A DNA stretch of 64,000 nucleotides from Selaginella tamariscina (GCA_003024785.1 PUQB01000113.1:107211-171210); one strand, 5' to 3'. Shown: positions 33,789 to 46,300, counted from the first letter of the stretch. Notes: a model not told the origin generated them from the sequence alone. Numbers and translations are program-made.

Positions 33789-36744
33789 CTAGGCATCCAT
33801 TATATCTTTCGCTCTCCTTCTCGTGTCGCCTTTTTGTGGTTTGAACCATGCAACCTTAACAATACTATTTTTTGTGATTACTTCAGGTGTGTCGATAATT
33901 TGACCCATCCAAATAGGCTGATTATATGACGCATCTGGAGTAATGAGAACCATCATTAGTTTTTGAAGATCCTTGCAGCAATCAAAGTATGCTTTAGGTT
34001 TTTGGTTCCTTTGTCCAACAAAGTGTGGGGTTTGCACTTCCACATCACTACTGGCTTCTATGTCGTCTGTGCTCAGTGATGTCATTTCAATCTCCTCTCG
34101 CCACCTTGTTTTAGGCCAGAAAGGGTGTTGCAATTCTGTACTTGTGACAGTAGGCCCTTCCAACTCTCGAACAACAGTCTCCCAATAGTTGACCACATGC
34201 TTATATAGTTCTGAGTAACCAGTTGCCTTATCAGAATTCTTTGGCATCGATTTTTGAACCCATGCCACATATTTTTTGATGCCATCAATAATAACCTCTT
34301 GTTCCTTGAGCTGGGCACTCAATGGAATAGGGTCTGGTTGTCCTTCTGGGAGAAGTGGCTTTCCATCCTCTCCACTTTTGAAGAGCATTAAGCCCTCTTT
34401 CGGTAACCACTCCTGCTCTGATGGCCGTAACTTGTACTGCATAATAGGTATACCATCTCGTATGGAGAAAAAGAATTGTAGCGGCACAAGGTGACCAACT
34501 AAAGAATCACTCCCTTCTTTTATATACTCCTTGAGAAATTTTTTGAAGTCTGGCACCTCAGTCACAAGCAAAGCACAACTTTTTTTGGAGATGCAATTTT
34601 CAAAAAGATTCATCATATGCGGTAAGGTAAGTGCACTTGTCCTTTTTGTAGAGTTGGAGACCTTGCTGAAGAACGCATCAATATCTTCATGAGTGTGACC
34701 AACCATAAGGAAACTGAGCGTGATTGTTTCAAACACACCTTTGGCAACAAGCATTGACAAGTATGCTAGCACATATCTAGAAAATAAAAGTAAGTATGAG
34801 CTTGAGAAACCCTTAAGTAAAATGATTTACCTATTTTTGTTCTCGCCTGCACAATTATCCATCTGTAAAAGCAAATGACGAGGAAGCTTATTTGATGTTG
34901 AGGACACATGTACACTATTTGAGCTAGATCCCTCCACTGAACCTGATCTCTCAACAGGGCCATCTGTTTTTTGTGCAGGTTGCTGACAATGCCTCTCATA
35001 TTCCCAAGTAGCCTCAAGTGCAGACGTGTTCATGAGAGCATTATGTAAAGGTTGAAGGTGTTGTTTCTTCACTTTGAGATCACTGATAGGATTTGTCTGA
35101 GAGTGGGCTTCAAGGTTTCTGAAACACATGGCTAACGACCCAATAGTGAAATTGGAGTCGCTAGACCAATGTGGAAGTGAAAAGTGTCCATATGACTCAC
35201 AACCGTGTCCATGTGTTAGCACACCTGTTAAAGAAATCGGAAGTTTCATGACATTTCCAAGGCACTTTGGTGTTGCAAAGAGCTTTGGAATGCTGGTCTT
35301 TAAATGATCCATCTTGTCATGGATCAAGCACAGATACTCTGATGGGCGTGACACAGAAAGCATGCGGTGTGCATAGTACTGAGACCGACAAGTTTGTTGT
35401 GCAATCATGTGGGCCTCCATCTTCTTTTGAATGGTAGTGATCTCCACCAAGGTTTTTGCACAAGCCTCTGCAGCCTTCAATGATGTACAAGTGTCACACT
35501 TAGAAAAGCTAGAGTGTTTTGCAATCTCCACATCCTTAAAATGAGTATTCCATATGTTGTTGAAGGTACCAGTGCAGATTGCTTGGAGCCCCATCAAACT
35601 GAGGCACTTGTTCACATGTTCACACAGTTTCAATTGAGTGTAGATTGAAGGTAAAACCTTGAGATTTTCCCTGACCCCTGCATTTGTGGTTCGGCATTTG
35701 TGAGGCATCCTGTCTGCATTTGCTTCCACAAAAGCCTTGAGTATCTTCTATGGCTGCCATGATGTGAGAGCGGGTTTTGACCAAGCGAGTGTTCCCATGA
35801 ACTGAGGTTCGCGCTCCATCTAGCCACTCATCCCTCCGACGGTAGAACGTGGTCTTTGGGATCCCGTATATACTGTACCAAGCTTTGAAGCAGATGGCCA
35901 CCTTATTAAATACCATGGATGTACTCTGATAACCTGTGTCCGAGGCCATTCCATCAATACACCCAGTTAGTGCAGCATATACAAACTCATGCCTTTGCTT
36001 TTGGGTGAGCATACGAAAGACATGTCTACATTGGGTAATTTCATTCCGGTCTGCCATCTGACAACACTTCTTCTTGCAACAGTCAATCGTGGAAATGCTC
36101 GTAACACTTTCGGAAGATGTAGGATCCATCTTTACCCTCTTGCTGAAACTTGCAGGGGAAGATCTACAACCCATGAATCGCCTTTTTCTTACAATAGGAC
36201 CAATGCAAGGAACCTCTTCAAATATGAGTTGTTCTTCCGGGTTGTTATTATTGAAATCCAACCCAGAATATGTTGAACCATCTTGCCGTCTTAATTCAGA
36301 TGTTCGCCACCTCACGAGGGATCCAGGATACAATGTGCCATTAGGTGAAACCTCTGTCACAACTACACCCACGAAGTCGGACCCTAGTTTCTCTTCTGAC
36401 ACTGCTTCCATTGGATTTATAGCTGTGATGATGCCTCTTCCGACTTCAATCTCACGAAGAAAGAGAATCACCTCATCCATCACAGCAGGCAAGCCATCAT
36501 CTGGTAAACTCGTGCTACTATTTGTTTGTGACTCTGCATATTTTGTGTCAGCCTTGACTTCATCCAAATTCCACAATACAGGAGAACCCTCCTCAAATTC
36601 CATTCCCAGAACCTCAACATGCTTGAAAATGGTGTTCACCCATACGTACACACAAGATCCTTGGGAAATATTGTGACATGATGCATTATTATCTCGAACT
36701 TCCACAGTTCCATGCCAACTATCTCGTTGTTCCGAAGAAGACAT
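33789..36744 (-). CDS. DUF7869-like transposase candidate, one frameshift
   Basis: The reading unit is about 965 residues. Start is the ATG at 36,744, the first in frame. Residues 1-200 are acidic and unassigned. Near 220-235 a zinc-type cluster CCKKKCC is followed by an HTH-like stretch (YGIPKTTFYRRRDEWLDG, about 300). A one-base frameshift near 35,745 moves the frame; it continues as FVEANADRMPHKC. The RNase H-like part shows LIHDKMDHLKTSIPK, then LLLQMDNCAGENKNR and, after a 54-nt GT-AG intron (34,777-34,830), MVGHTHEDIDAFFSKVS. These give Asp, Asp and Glu/Asp in the positions expected of a DDE nuclease. I recall this block order from proteins annotated DUF7869 in plants, fungi and animals. 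The role as transposase is inferred from fold pattern and its place in a TIR element. The single shift could be decay or an assembly error. Confidence 0.7.
34777..34830 (-). other. 54-nt intron in the transposase-like gene
   Basis: On the minus strand it has donor GTAAATCA and acceptor TTTATTTTCTAG. Removing it joins GENKNR to YVLAYLSML in frame, across the most conserved part of the protein. Confidence 0.8.
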
Positions 36745-36918
36745 ACTTTATCTCCAGTATTAAACATATTGTCCTGCACATAAATAATATTATTTATGAT
36801 ATCTGTTTATGCAATATTTTTAAGAAATCTGAATTACGGTTACTTAATAATATGCATATGCAATAATACATAATTATGTTTAGAGATAATATCTCATGTT
36901 TGATTAATACAACTGATG

Positions 36919-37870
36919 GGCGGGATTAATCCCGCCAACGAATCCCTCCGACGAGGAACGGTCGGCGGGATTAATCCCGCCGCCGACTCAACCCCTTCGG
37001 AGAGAGTCGGCGGGATTAATCCCGCCTTGGACTCCCTCCGACAAGGAAGAGCCGGCGGGATTAATCCCGCCGCCTCTTCCTCCTCGGGGGGAGTCCGGCG
37101 GGATTAATCCCGCCGACTCTCTCGCCGAGAGAGTCGGCGGGATTAATCCCGCCGCCGACTCAACCCCTTCGGAGAGAGTCGGCGGGATTAATCCCGCCGC
37201 CGACTCAACCCCTTCGGAGAGAGTCGGCGGGATTAATCCCGCCTTGGACTCCCTCGACAAGGAGCCGGCGGGATTAATCCCGCCGCCTCTTCCTCCTCGG
37301 GGGGAGTCCGGCGGGATTAATCCCGCCGACTCTCTCCGACGAGGAAGGGAGTCCGGCGGGATTAATCCCGCCGACTCATCCTCGCCGGAGAGAGTCGGCG
37401 GGATTAATCCCGCCGGACTCCCTTCCTCGTCGGAGGAAGAGGCGGCGGGATTAATCCCGCCGGCTCTTCCTTGTCGGAGGGAGTCCAAGGCGGGATTAAT
37501 CCCGCCCACAATTCTTACGACGGGGAATGGGTGGCGGGATTAAATCCGCACATAACTCTCTCCAAAACTATGATTTCAAAGAGATCTCGGGATAAATCCT
37601 GTCCCCAAATCTTTAAAACAGTGAAGTGGTGGCGAGATTAATCCCGCCACCCCTTCCCTGCCTCCTAAAATGGTTGGCGGGATTAATCCCGCCGACAACT
37701 CTTTCTAATAAATTCTGGTAACTCTTCATCAGTTGAGAAGGTTATCGACGGGATTAATCCCGCCACTCTTTTTCAGTGGCGGAGAAGCATTGCCCGGGAG
37801 ATGGTGGCGGGATTAATCCCGCCACTTCTTCAAAGAGGCGAAAAAGAAATGGCCGGATTAATCCCGCCGC
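36919..37870. repeat. Palindrome array 1
   Basis: About 20 copies of the 18-bp palindrome GGCGGGATTAATCCCGCC begin 175 bp upstream of the transposase-like start. Fourteen perfect copies run from 36,919 to 37,506 with start-to-start spacing of 39-47 bp, most often exactly 45 (36,919; 36,964; 37,009; 37,054; 37,097; 37,136; 37,181; 37,226; 37,267; 37,310; 37,355; 37,397; 37,444; 37,489). Degenerate copies follow to 37,870. Spacers such as GGACTCCCTCCGACAAGG occur in both orientations; 37,009-37,114 is close to an inverted copy of 37,397-37,506, so the array could fold into large hairpins. Confidence 0.95.
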
Positions 37871-38440
37871 CCCGGTTAACCTAGAATATTAAGTTAAAAG
37901 GATATTTAAACGTGATAAATCCCTAACGGAATATATTATAATCCTAATGCATTTCTAAACCCCTAAATTGTAATTTTAAGAGAGAATGTAAGAGAGTGAA
38001 TCTTAATAAGTATTTTTAAATTTGTTTATAATACTTACTTGTAAACAGCACTGAAGGCGCCGTGCTTTCCTATAAAGAATAGCACCCAATTTAATCTCGC
38101 TCCTGAGATGATCACTAAAGAAAAAAAAGAAGATCTAAAGAGTGAAAAATACAGAAATGAAGAAACCCTTGCCGGAGAAAGAACCAGATCTGAATTTGAG
38201 TGGGAAATTAAATGCATTTTCAAATTTATATGTCAGACCGACAATACATATGTCAGAAATTCAAATTTTTTAAAAAGAACAGAAAATAAAATTTAAGATG
38301 AGTTGACACAAATATCCGACACTCTGACATATATACTCTCCAGTTCCAATGAGTATTTTAAAATTGCATTTAATGTTATTCAAGTGATTCAAGCTGTTTA
38401 ATATTACGAAATTTTAGACTATATTCTACATTCTTAGTAT
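37871..38440. other. Non-coding stretch after array 1
   Basis: AT-rich sequence with no gene motif. A short open stretch at 38,108-38,296 is Glu/Lys-rich and unconvincing. Confidence 0.5.
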
Positions 38441-39190
38441 TCAAGTATATTTATATTATATATATATATATAATATATACTTATACAATAAATAAATTGA
38501 TATATTATTATGTATCATTTAAAATATATTCATAGTCTGTTTATTATTATTATTTTCTTAATTACTCGAGTATTTAGTTTTCATTTCCTAGTATCAATGG
38601 GATATTCTTTAATATTTTATTAATATTTGAAGAATATTCTAATATTAAACCTGATTATCATAATTAAATTAGTCTTGTTCTTAATTATTGCAGTAATTAT
38701 TCTACATTTGTATATATTAATGGGATTTTCTCAATTAATTTGTTATTATTTCAAGAATATTCATGTGTTAAACCTTATTATCAATATTAAATTAATACAC
38801 ACTATGAACATATTTTAAATTATACATAATAATACATCATTTTATCTAATATATAGTCATATATAGTTTTAATAATATATATATTAATATCATTTCCTTA
38901 ATTACTTGAGTAATTAATCTTCTTTATATTAATGGGATATTCTTTATTATTTTCTTATTATTCCAAGAATATTCCAATATTAAACATGATTATGATAATT
39001 AATTTAGTTAATTATTTGAGTACTTAATTTACATTTGTATATATTAATGGGATTTTCTCAATTAATTTCTTATTATTTCAAGAATATTTCAATGTTAAAC
39101 CTTTTTATCAATATTAAATTAATATATATTATTAAAACTATATATGGCTATATATTAGATAAAATCATATATTATTATGTATAATTTAAA
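38441..39190. repeat. AT-rich tandem and inverted repeats
   Basis: Units beginning ATTAATGGGAT and continuing TTTCAAGAATATTC then TTAAACCT-TATTATCA recur at about 38,597, 38,717, 38,930 and 39,045. They alternate between two forms, giving a dimer period near 330 bp. In addition 38,815-38,888 and 39,115-39,186 are inverted copies of each other (TAGATAAAAT-TATTATTATGTATAATT). Strong hairpin potential. Confidence 0.75.
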
Positions 39191-39467
39191 ATATGTTCCT
39201 AGTGTGTTTATTAATTTTATTTTCTTAATTATTCGATGTTTGTTTTGCACACATATATAAACACAATCATAAATTTACACACGCATTACAAGAACTTACA
39301 AAAACACATATGCACACACATGCACAACCCTAAACCAAACTGAAGAAATAGTTGCTTCTTTATTGAAAACATCATGTTCAACGCATGTATGATATATGTA
39401 CTCAATCTGTGTATATGTAACACATTGAATTTACATGTGTAATATTTATATTAAGCTTGTTGGGAGC

Positions 39468-39497
39468 AAACCCTAAACCCTAAACCCTAAACCCTAA
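39468..39497 (+). repeat. Interstitial telomere-type repeat 1
   Basis: Four units of CCCTAAA in a row, the plant telomere repeat read on its C-rich strand. Confidence 0.9.
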
Positions 39498-40339
39498 TAT
39501 GTAACACAATGAATTTACTCATGTAATATGTATGTATGTCTGTGTGTATACACGTGTGCATGTATATATGTGTACTCTGTATGTATATATGTGTACTTTC
39601 TGTCTTCTCTCATACATACACACCATGCATGATCCATGTTAATATGTACTGTCTCTCTTCTCTCAAACATACACACCATGCATGATCTATAATATGTACT
39701 CGGTCTCTCTAATATTATGTACTAATATGTATGTATGTCTGTGTGTATAATACACACCATGCATGATCCATATTAATATGTACTGTCTCTCTTCTCTCAT
39801 ATACTATGTATGTATATCTGTGTATAATATGTGTAAGTATATATGTGTACTAATATATGCAATGTGTACAAAAATAATTTTTCAACACTCTCTCTTCTCT
39901 CATACATACACACCATGCATGATCCATCCTAAATCCAAAACCCTAAACCCTAAACCCTAAACCCATGTAATATGTGTGTATGTCTGTGTGTATACACGTG
40001 TGTATGTATATATTATGTGTATTAATATATGCAATGTGTACACATGAAACTTTAACACTCTCATGGACACACACATGTTAAATCCCTGCATGATTTATAT
40101 TTTTGAGGTGTATGTGATACACCCACACACACGCACGCGCTAATAATATAATGAAAGAATATTCGTTTAGGGCGAATCTATATTTTATTCTTTTTAGGGT
40201 TTAAGTATATTCTCAGAAGGAATATTCTATTAGGGTTGATATATATATTTAATTCCTTTAGGGTTTAGGTATATTCTTAGGGTTTCAAGAGGCGGCGGCT
40301 GTGAAATCGGCGGCGGCGGCTGTGCACACAGGTGAGATC

Positions 40340-40370
<31 letters not shown>

Positions 40371-40592
40371 ATATGTATAGGAGTGTGCGTATAATTTTTT
40401 TTCTTAGTTTTATCTCTCGCACACACACGCACACTCCTGTGTATGTATATGTGTCTGTATGATTTATTTGTTTCGCTCACACACGCATACACACGATATA
40501 CATATACACATATATATATATATACCTATATACATATATACATACATATATTATGTGTACCAGTATCTGTAAATTTTTTTTATTGATCTTGC

Positions 40593-40666
<74 letters not shown>

Positions 40667-40731
40667 GTGTACCAGTATCTGTAAATTTTTTTTTATTGAT
40701 CTATCTCTCCCACACACACGCGCACTGCTTT

Positions 40732-40810
<79 letters not shown>

Positions 40811-41480
40811 CAATGCATATTAACAAATAGTATACAACACTAGTTTATATATATGCTTATATATTCATAATATACACACATATATATGTGTGTGTTTATC
40901 TGTATAATTTTATTTATTTATTAGTTTTATCTCTCGCACACACACGCACACTCCTGTGTATGTATATGTGTGTGTGTGTGTGTTTGTTTATCTGTATGAT
41001 TTTATTTGTTTCGCTCACACACGCATACACACAATATACATATACACATATATATATACCTATATACATATATACATACATACAACACTAGTTTATATAT
41101 ATGCTTATATATTCACAGACTCTCTCTCTTTCTCTATAGATTATATATCTATATACACACATATATATGTGTGTGTTTATCTGTATAATTTTATTTATTT
41201 ATTAGTTTTATCTTTTGCACACACACGCACACTCCTGTGTATATATATATGTGTGTGTGTGTGTTTGTTTATCTGTATGATTTTATTTGTTTCGCTCACA
41301 CGCATACACACGATATACATATACACACATATATATACCTATGTACACACATATATTAGGTGTACCAGTACTGTATAAGTTTATTTATTTATCTATCTCT
41401 TGCACACACACGTACACTCCTATACATACATACATACATACATATATACACACACACACACATATATATGTGTGTGTTTT
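39498..41480. repeat. Microsatellite-rich core with tandem duplicated blocks
   Basis: TG, CA and TA runs dominate, for example (CA)n(TA)n at 40,597-40,662 and 40,735-40,808. A block of about 285 bp containing TTTTATCTCTCGCACACACA is duplicated head-to-tail (40,872-41,155 and 41,156-41,430), and a partial copy lies at 40,330-40,560. Open frames here are by-products of the repeats and are not genes. Confidence 0.85.
39938..39964 (+). repeat. Interstitial telomere-type repeat 2
   Basis: About three and a half units of CCCTAAA in the same orientation as the run at 39,468. Both are flanked by copies of TGTGTGTATACACGTGTG and CACCATGCATGATCC sequences. Confidence 0.9.
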
Positions 41481-41502
41481 TATCTCGCTAAGCCCCTCGA
41501 GC

Positions 41503-43050
41503 GGCGGGATTAATCCCGCCGCTATATAGTTGGGGCCATGGCGGCGGGATTAATCCCGCCGCCGAGGCCCTTCAGGCATGGGTGAGCGGCGGGATTAATC
41601 CCGCCGCCGAGGCCCTTCACGCAGGCTATGGGCGGCGGGATTAATCCCGCCGCTCTACGACAAACCGAAGAGCGGCGGGATTAATCCCGCCGCCCATAGC
41701 CTGCGTGAGGGGCCTCGGCGGCGGGATTAATCCCGCCGCTCATCCATGCCCTGCGCGGAATGCGGCGGGATTTATCTCGCCGGCAATGGCCTGTGTGAAG
41801 GTTCTAATGGGCGGGATTAATCCCGCCGGATTCCGCGCAGGGCATTTACAGGGAATGGGCGGCAGGATTAATCCCGCCGCTCTTCGGTTTGTCGTAGAGC
41901 GGCGGGATTAATCCCGCCGCCCAGGGAATTCACGCAGGACATGAACGGCGGGATTAATCCGGCCCCACGCTCATGCCCTTCGCGGAGGGCGGCGGGATTA
42001 ATCCCGCCGTTCATGTCCTGCGTGAATTCCCTGGGCGGCGGGATTAATCCCGCCCCCACCCATCCCTGTTCAAAAATGCCGCAGCCAATATATATGTGTG
42101 AGCGCATGATTTACGAGAGGGCGGCGGGATTAGCCTCCGAACCTTCATTACCCGGTGGCGAGATTAATCTCCGAACCTTCATTACCCCATTGGTATGTTG
42201 AATCAATCCCGACTAACTCTGTCTGAGACGGAGAAGGTTTACAAAATACCAATGGAGGGAACCGAGAAGGGTGGTGGGATTAATTTCACCATCCCTTACA
42301 TGGTGGGCGGGATTAATCCCGCCGCGTACGCATGCCCTGCGCGGAATCGGGCGGGATTTATCCCGCCGCCATTGGCCTGCCTGAAGGGCCTAGGCGGCGG
42401 GATTAATCCCGCAAGATTTCGCACAGGGCATTGGCGTTCGGCGGGATTAATCCCGCCGACTAAGGCCCGAGTGAAGGGCCTGGGAGGCGGGATTAATCCC
42501 GCCGAACGCCAATGCCCTGTGCGAATCGGGCGGGATTTATCCCGCCGCCATTGGCCTGCCTGAAGTGCCTAGGCGGCGGATTAATCCCGCCCGATTCCGC
42601 GCAGGGAATTGGCGTCCGGCGGGATTAATCCCGCCGCATAGGGATCGAGTGAAGGCCCTGGGCGGCGGGATTAATCCCGCCGAGTCTTCAATGCCTGTTG
42701 GAGAAATGAATCTCGCCACCCTTCCCTTTTTCCTCCATTGGTGAGTTGGACCAATCCCAAACGTTTCTGTCTAAGACGTAGAAGGTTTACAACATACCAA
42801 TGGAGGGGACTGGGAAGGGTGGCGAGATTCATTTAACCATCCCTTACATGGTGGGCGAGATTAATCCCGCCTCCTTTCTGGAGTCACTGAAGGGGTGTGA
42901 GAAATAAATCCTGCCCAGTTCTCTCTGAGACCGAGAAGGGTGGCAAGATTAATTCCGCACTCCCGTTCAAGGCCTCCAGAAAGGTGGCGAGATTAATCCC
43001 GCCCACTCTTTCAGGAGGCATTGAAGGGGTGGCGAGATTAATCCCGCCGC
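41503..43050. repeat. Palindrome array 2
   Basis: About 30 copies of the GGCGGGATTAATCCCGCC palindrome, many perfect (41,503; 41,543; 41,588; 41,634; 41,674; 41,720 and others up to 42,662), at intervals of about 40-46 bp. Copies towards the ParB/MTase gene (42,690-43,050) are degenerate, commonly GGCGAGATTAATCCCGCC. Spacers again recur in both orientations: CTCTACGACAAACCGAAGAG (41,653-41,672) is inverted at 41,880-41,899. The spacer sequences differ from those of array 1, so only the palindrome itself is shared. Confidence 0.95.
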
Positions 43051-43390
43051 ACCTTCCATGTGAATATATATGTGTATTAGTATATATAAGTTGCATATCT
43101 CATTTTATTTACTTTTATCATCTTTCATATTATTTCGAGTAAAAGCTAGGAATCTATGTAAAACTGTCCAGAGCTCACATTTGTGGTGGTTCTAAAACGA
43201 AATGTTATCTTTCTTTTGCACTAACACAAATGTGAGCTTCGGACAGTTAATTACGTCTACTTCTCTCTGTGTATTATTTTTGTATATTCGGGTTTATACA
43301 AGTGTGTGTGCGTTTTTATATAATTTATATTTATAGTGTATTATTTTGCAGAAGGACGATTTGATCAAACAAGGAGATCGAGTCATTAGT

Positions 43391-46300
43391 ATGGAGTCGT
43401 CGTCAAATTCTGGGTAAGAATTAAAATAAAATCTGTTATACTCGGATACTTGAACTAATCATTTTTGTATTCAGATGTGGAATTGAGGTGACATTAAAGT
43501 CAAGAGCAGGAGAAGAGATGGGCAGGGGGATTCTGGAATCAACTTGGCCATATTTTAAGATAAATGGGAAGCGCATTGGAGCAACCATGGCTGCTGTCAA
43601 ATTAACCTCTGTCACATCTCATGGACAAGTAAAACAATGGAAAGTTGATTCGCTAGTCAAGCACCCGAAAGCAGGCTGCGAACCCAGATTGGACGATGCT
43701 CGACAGATATGCCTTGTTCCATCCAATGTCACGTTCTCGGATCCAGAGGTCGTCAGTTACAACATTAATCTCGGGTGGTTTTGTCGACTTGTGGATAATG
43801 ACGTTCACGTGTTCACTAATGATGTTGACCTTGGAGTTCTTCTTCAACTCAACGAAAGCCCATCTATGGAGGGGATCCATCTGGATGTCTACTTCGAAGA
43901 TCTTCAGACTCATCGAGTAGGTGTATTGTCAGGAGATATTGTTTCACAATACAGAAAATCAGCAAGTGGAGCAATCTTCCCTCTTGACATTGAAGAAGAA
44001 CACAGCGACATCATAAGGGAGATTGAGAAGGTGGCTCGGTCTCAGGTTCTCTACAGATCACGTTCAATTTGCTTAGGAAGCTTCGGGAGCTGGAGCAGTG
44101 TGCCGAGAACACTAGAACAGCTGCAGTCGGGGATCACACATGTTGATTCGGATCGCAAAAGAAAATCATCAATCGTTTTGTCAGCTGCACCTGTGGCATC
44201 TCATGCTGCAATAAGTCACAAGGAAATGATGTTGGATGATAAGATTTATCCTTGTAGGGTTAAATATTGCAGCGTCAACCCAAACTTCAATTACAGGCCA
44301 CTCAACCAGGAACGTGTAGCTGAGCTCATGGAGAAGATGAAGGACGACAATTCTTATACCGTTCCACATAATGCTGTTTTGTGTCCATACTATGAAAGAA
44401 GGAAGGGTGCTGACAAAGTCTGGATCACAACACCAGAACAACTCATGAAGATTCAGACGGAGAATAAAAGATCTATCAAGTACTACATCATTAGTGGCCA
44501 GCACACAATAACGGCAGCCCAACGACTTCTCGAAGAACACAACAAAGGAACGATGGCAACAAAACTTTCCGAGCATACCCGTGAGAAGCTGACAAAAAGA
44601 TCGGCGTTTTTAGCTAAGCCGAATCTCACAATCGAGCAGTACCATAAGTTATCGGCGGAATGGGACGCTGCCGACACCAACCACTACAACAGCAAAATAT
44701 GGGAGAAGTTTAAACACACGCGAGCCGTGTGGGAATCTCTTCAGCGACCACAAAGAGCTACCGCAGGGAATACACAATCTGCGGAATACCGGGTAAGCAA
44801 ATTGTTTGGGCGGGATTTATCTCGCCGGTATATTAATCTGTCTTTTTCCTCAGAGAGTTGAAGAAATTGCAGCAGTTGATTTTGCCCAGGTGGGCGGGAA
44901 GGAAACATCATTTCTGATGATGTTGATTTCTTGCCCCGAAGATAGGATCTTTGCCAAATGGTTGGGGATTATGGAATCCTTTTCAAAAGGAACACTGAAG
45001 AAGAAGCAGACAAGTGAAGGGGAGCCCTCAGAAAAGTCTGCAAAGAAACCCAGTAAGACGCCGAAGGCTAAGTCTGTTCAATCTACAAAGGATGTAGACA
45101 ACGATTTCAAGCTCACATGGTTGAAGCCTTTAAATGGAACAACGATGGAGGAGATGGAAGTCTTGGCTGATTTGGTGATCGATGGCAAACTACAAATCAA
45201 TAACAGCAGCCCAACCTCTCCTTTTCATCTCAAGGCAATGGAGTTGAAGACGGTCAGGCATTTCAAGGAGTGGTTGGGAATACACTGCCACAAACTGGGT
45301 TGGACCTCGACTTCAACATATGAAGAGGTTAGCAAATATTTGCATGTGACGAACGATGATATGCTTGTCGAATGGGTGAACCAATCGGAAGATCTAGGCA
45401 AGAATCTATTGCACGCCAACGCCAAAAAGGAGAACATTGGGATGACGCCTTCTCTTATGGCAGTCCTTCAGCAGCGGAGAACCGAATTGAACCTTATAAA
45501 GGAGGATGCTACGAATCACGACAAGCCCTACAGATGTTTGTTGTTAGATTCGGAGACTTTATGGGGTAACATCACTGCTTGTAGGAAACCGTTTCAATTG
45601 TTCGTGATGGATCGGCGGGTGTCAAAAAATCTTTCGACAGATAGGGCACTAGAGGATCTGGTGGAGAAACTTAGCCGTGCAAGCATATACATAGAAGGTA
45701 TTTATTATTGAATTCATGCTTGCGCTCTTCACTGATACCTACTTTTTCAGGTATTTATTTCTTGATTCTTGCTCATGTCACCGATACTTTTGCCTTCGCC
45801 TTCGCCAAGAAGAATAGACATCGTTGGACAGGATTTTATATGAACGATGCTAATCCCAAGTGCATTGATACTGTTGTTCACTTGGTTGTTAGGAATGCGC
45901 CAAACAATTTCAAGCTTCCAAATGACTGGCCAGGCATCTGTTTGCACTCCAACGGCCCTGAACCTCCATCCGATACACCGATAGGTATGAGTGACGTATT
46001 CGGCAATGTACGTTATCCAAACATTACAAGTCAAGCGGCACGGAGCATCGTCAACTTGATCAGGGGTCCTCACAGTGATGCGTGGGTTTTTGACTACTGC
46101 ACTAGGGGGTCCGTCTTGAAGGAGTGTTACCTTCGGCATACATGTGTGTTTGCCGTTGAGAAGGATAAGACCATGGTTGAGGACCTGAACAAGTGGATAG
46201 ATTGGGTCTCAACTGAGTACCCCAACGATTCCATAAAGGCGTATTTGAGAAAGTTCCCTCCAGATAAGTGCGATAGCTCTGAAGGTGAATCTGGTTCAAT

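Noticed and set aside
34276-36676. Plus-strand open frames opposite the transposase-like gene
   Set aside because: They are antisense shadows of the minus-strand gene, without motifs.
36916-37543. Long open frames through palindrome array 1 (repeating GGINPA and AGLIPP peptides) as a secreted or structural repeat protein
   Set aside because: The frames exist on both strands because the palindrome lacks stops in certain phases. There is no stable start, no splice evidence and the sequence changes frame with spacer length.
40888-41529. Tyr/Ile/His-rich open frames as small membrane proteins
   Set aside because: They are translations of TA/CA/TG microsatellites.
41705-42719. Open frames through palindrome array 2 as coding sequence
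   Set aside because: Same reason: they mirror each other on both strands and are produced by the repeat itself.
36919-43050. Palindrome arrays as a CRISPR array
   Set aside because: The regular repeat-spacer look is tempting, but the organism is a plant, repeats are 18 bp, spacers recur and are inverted, there are no cas genes, and the unit is a transposon.
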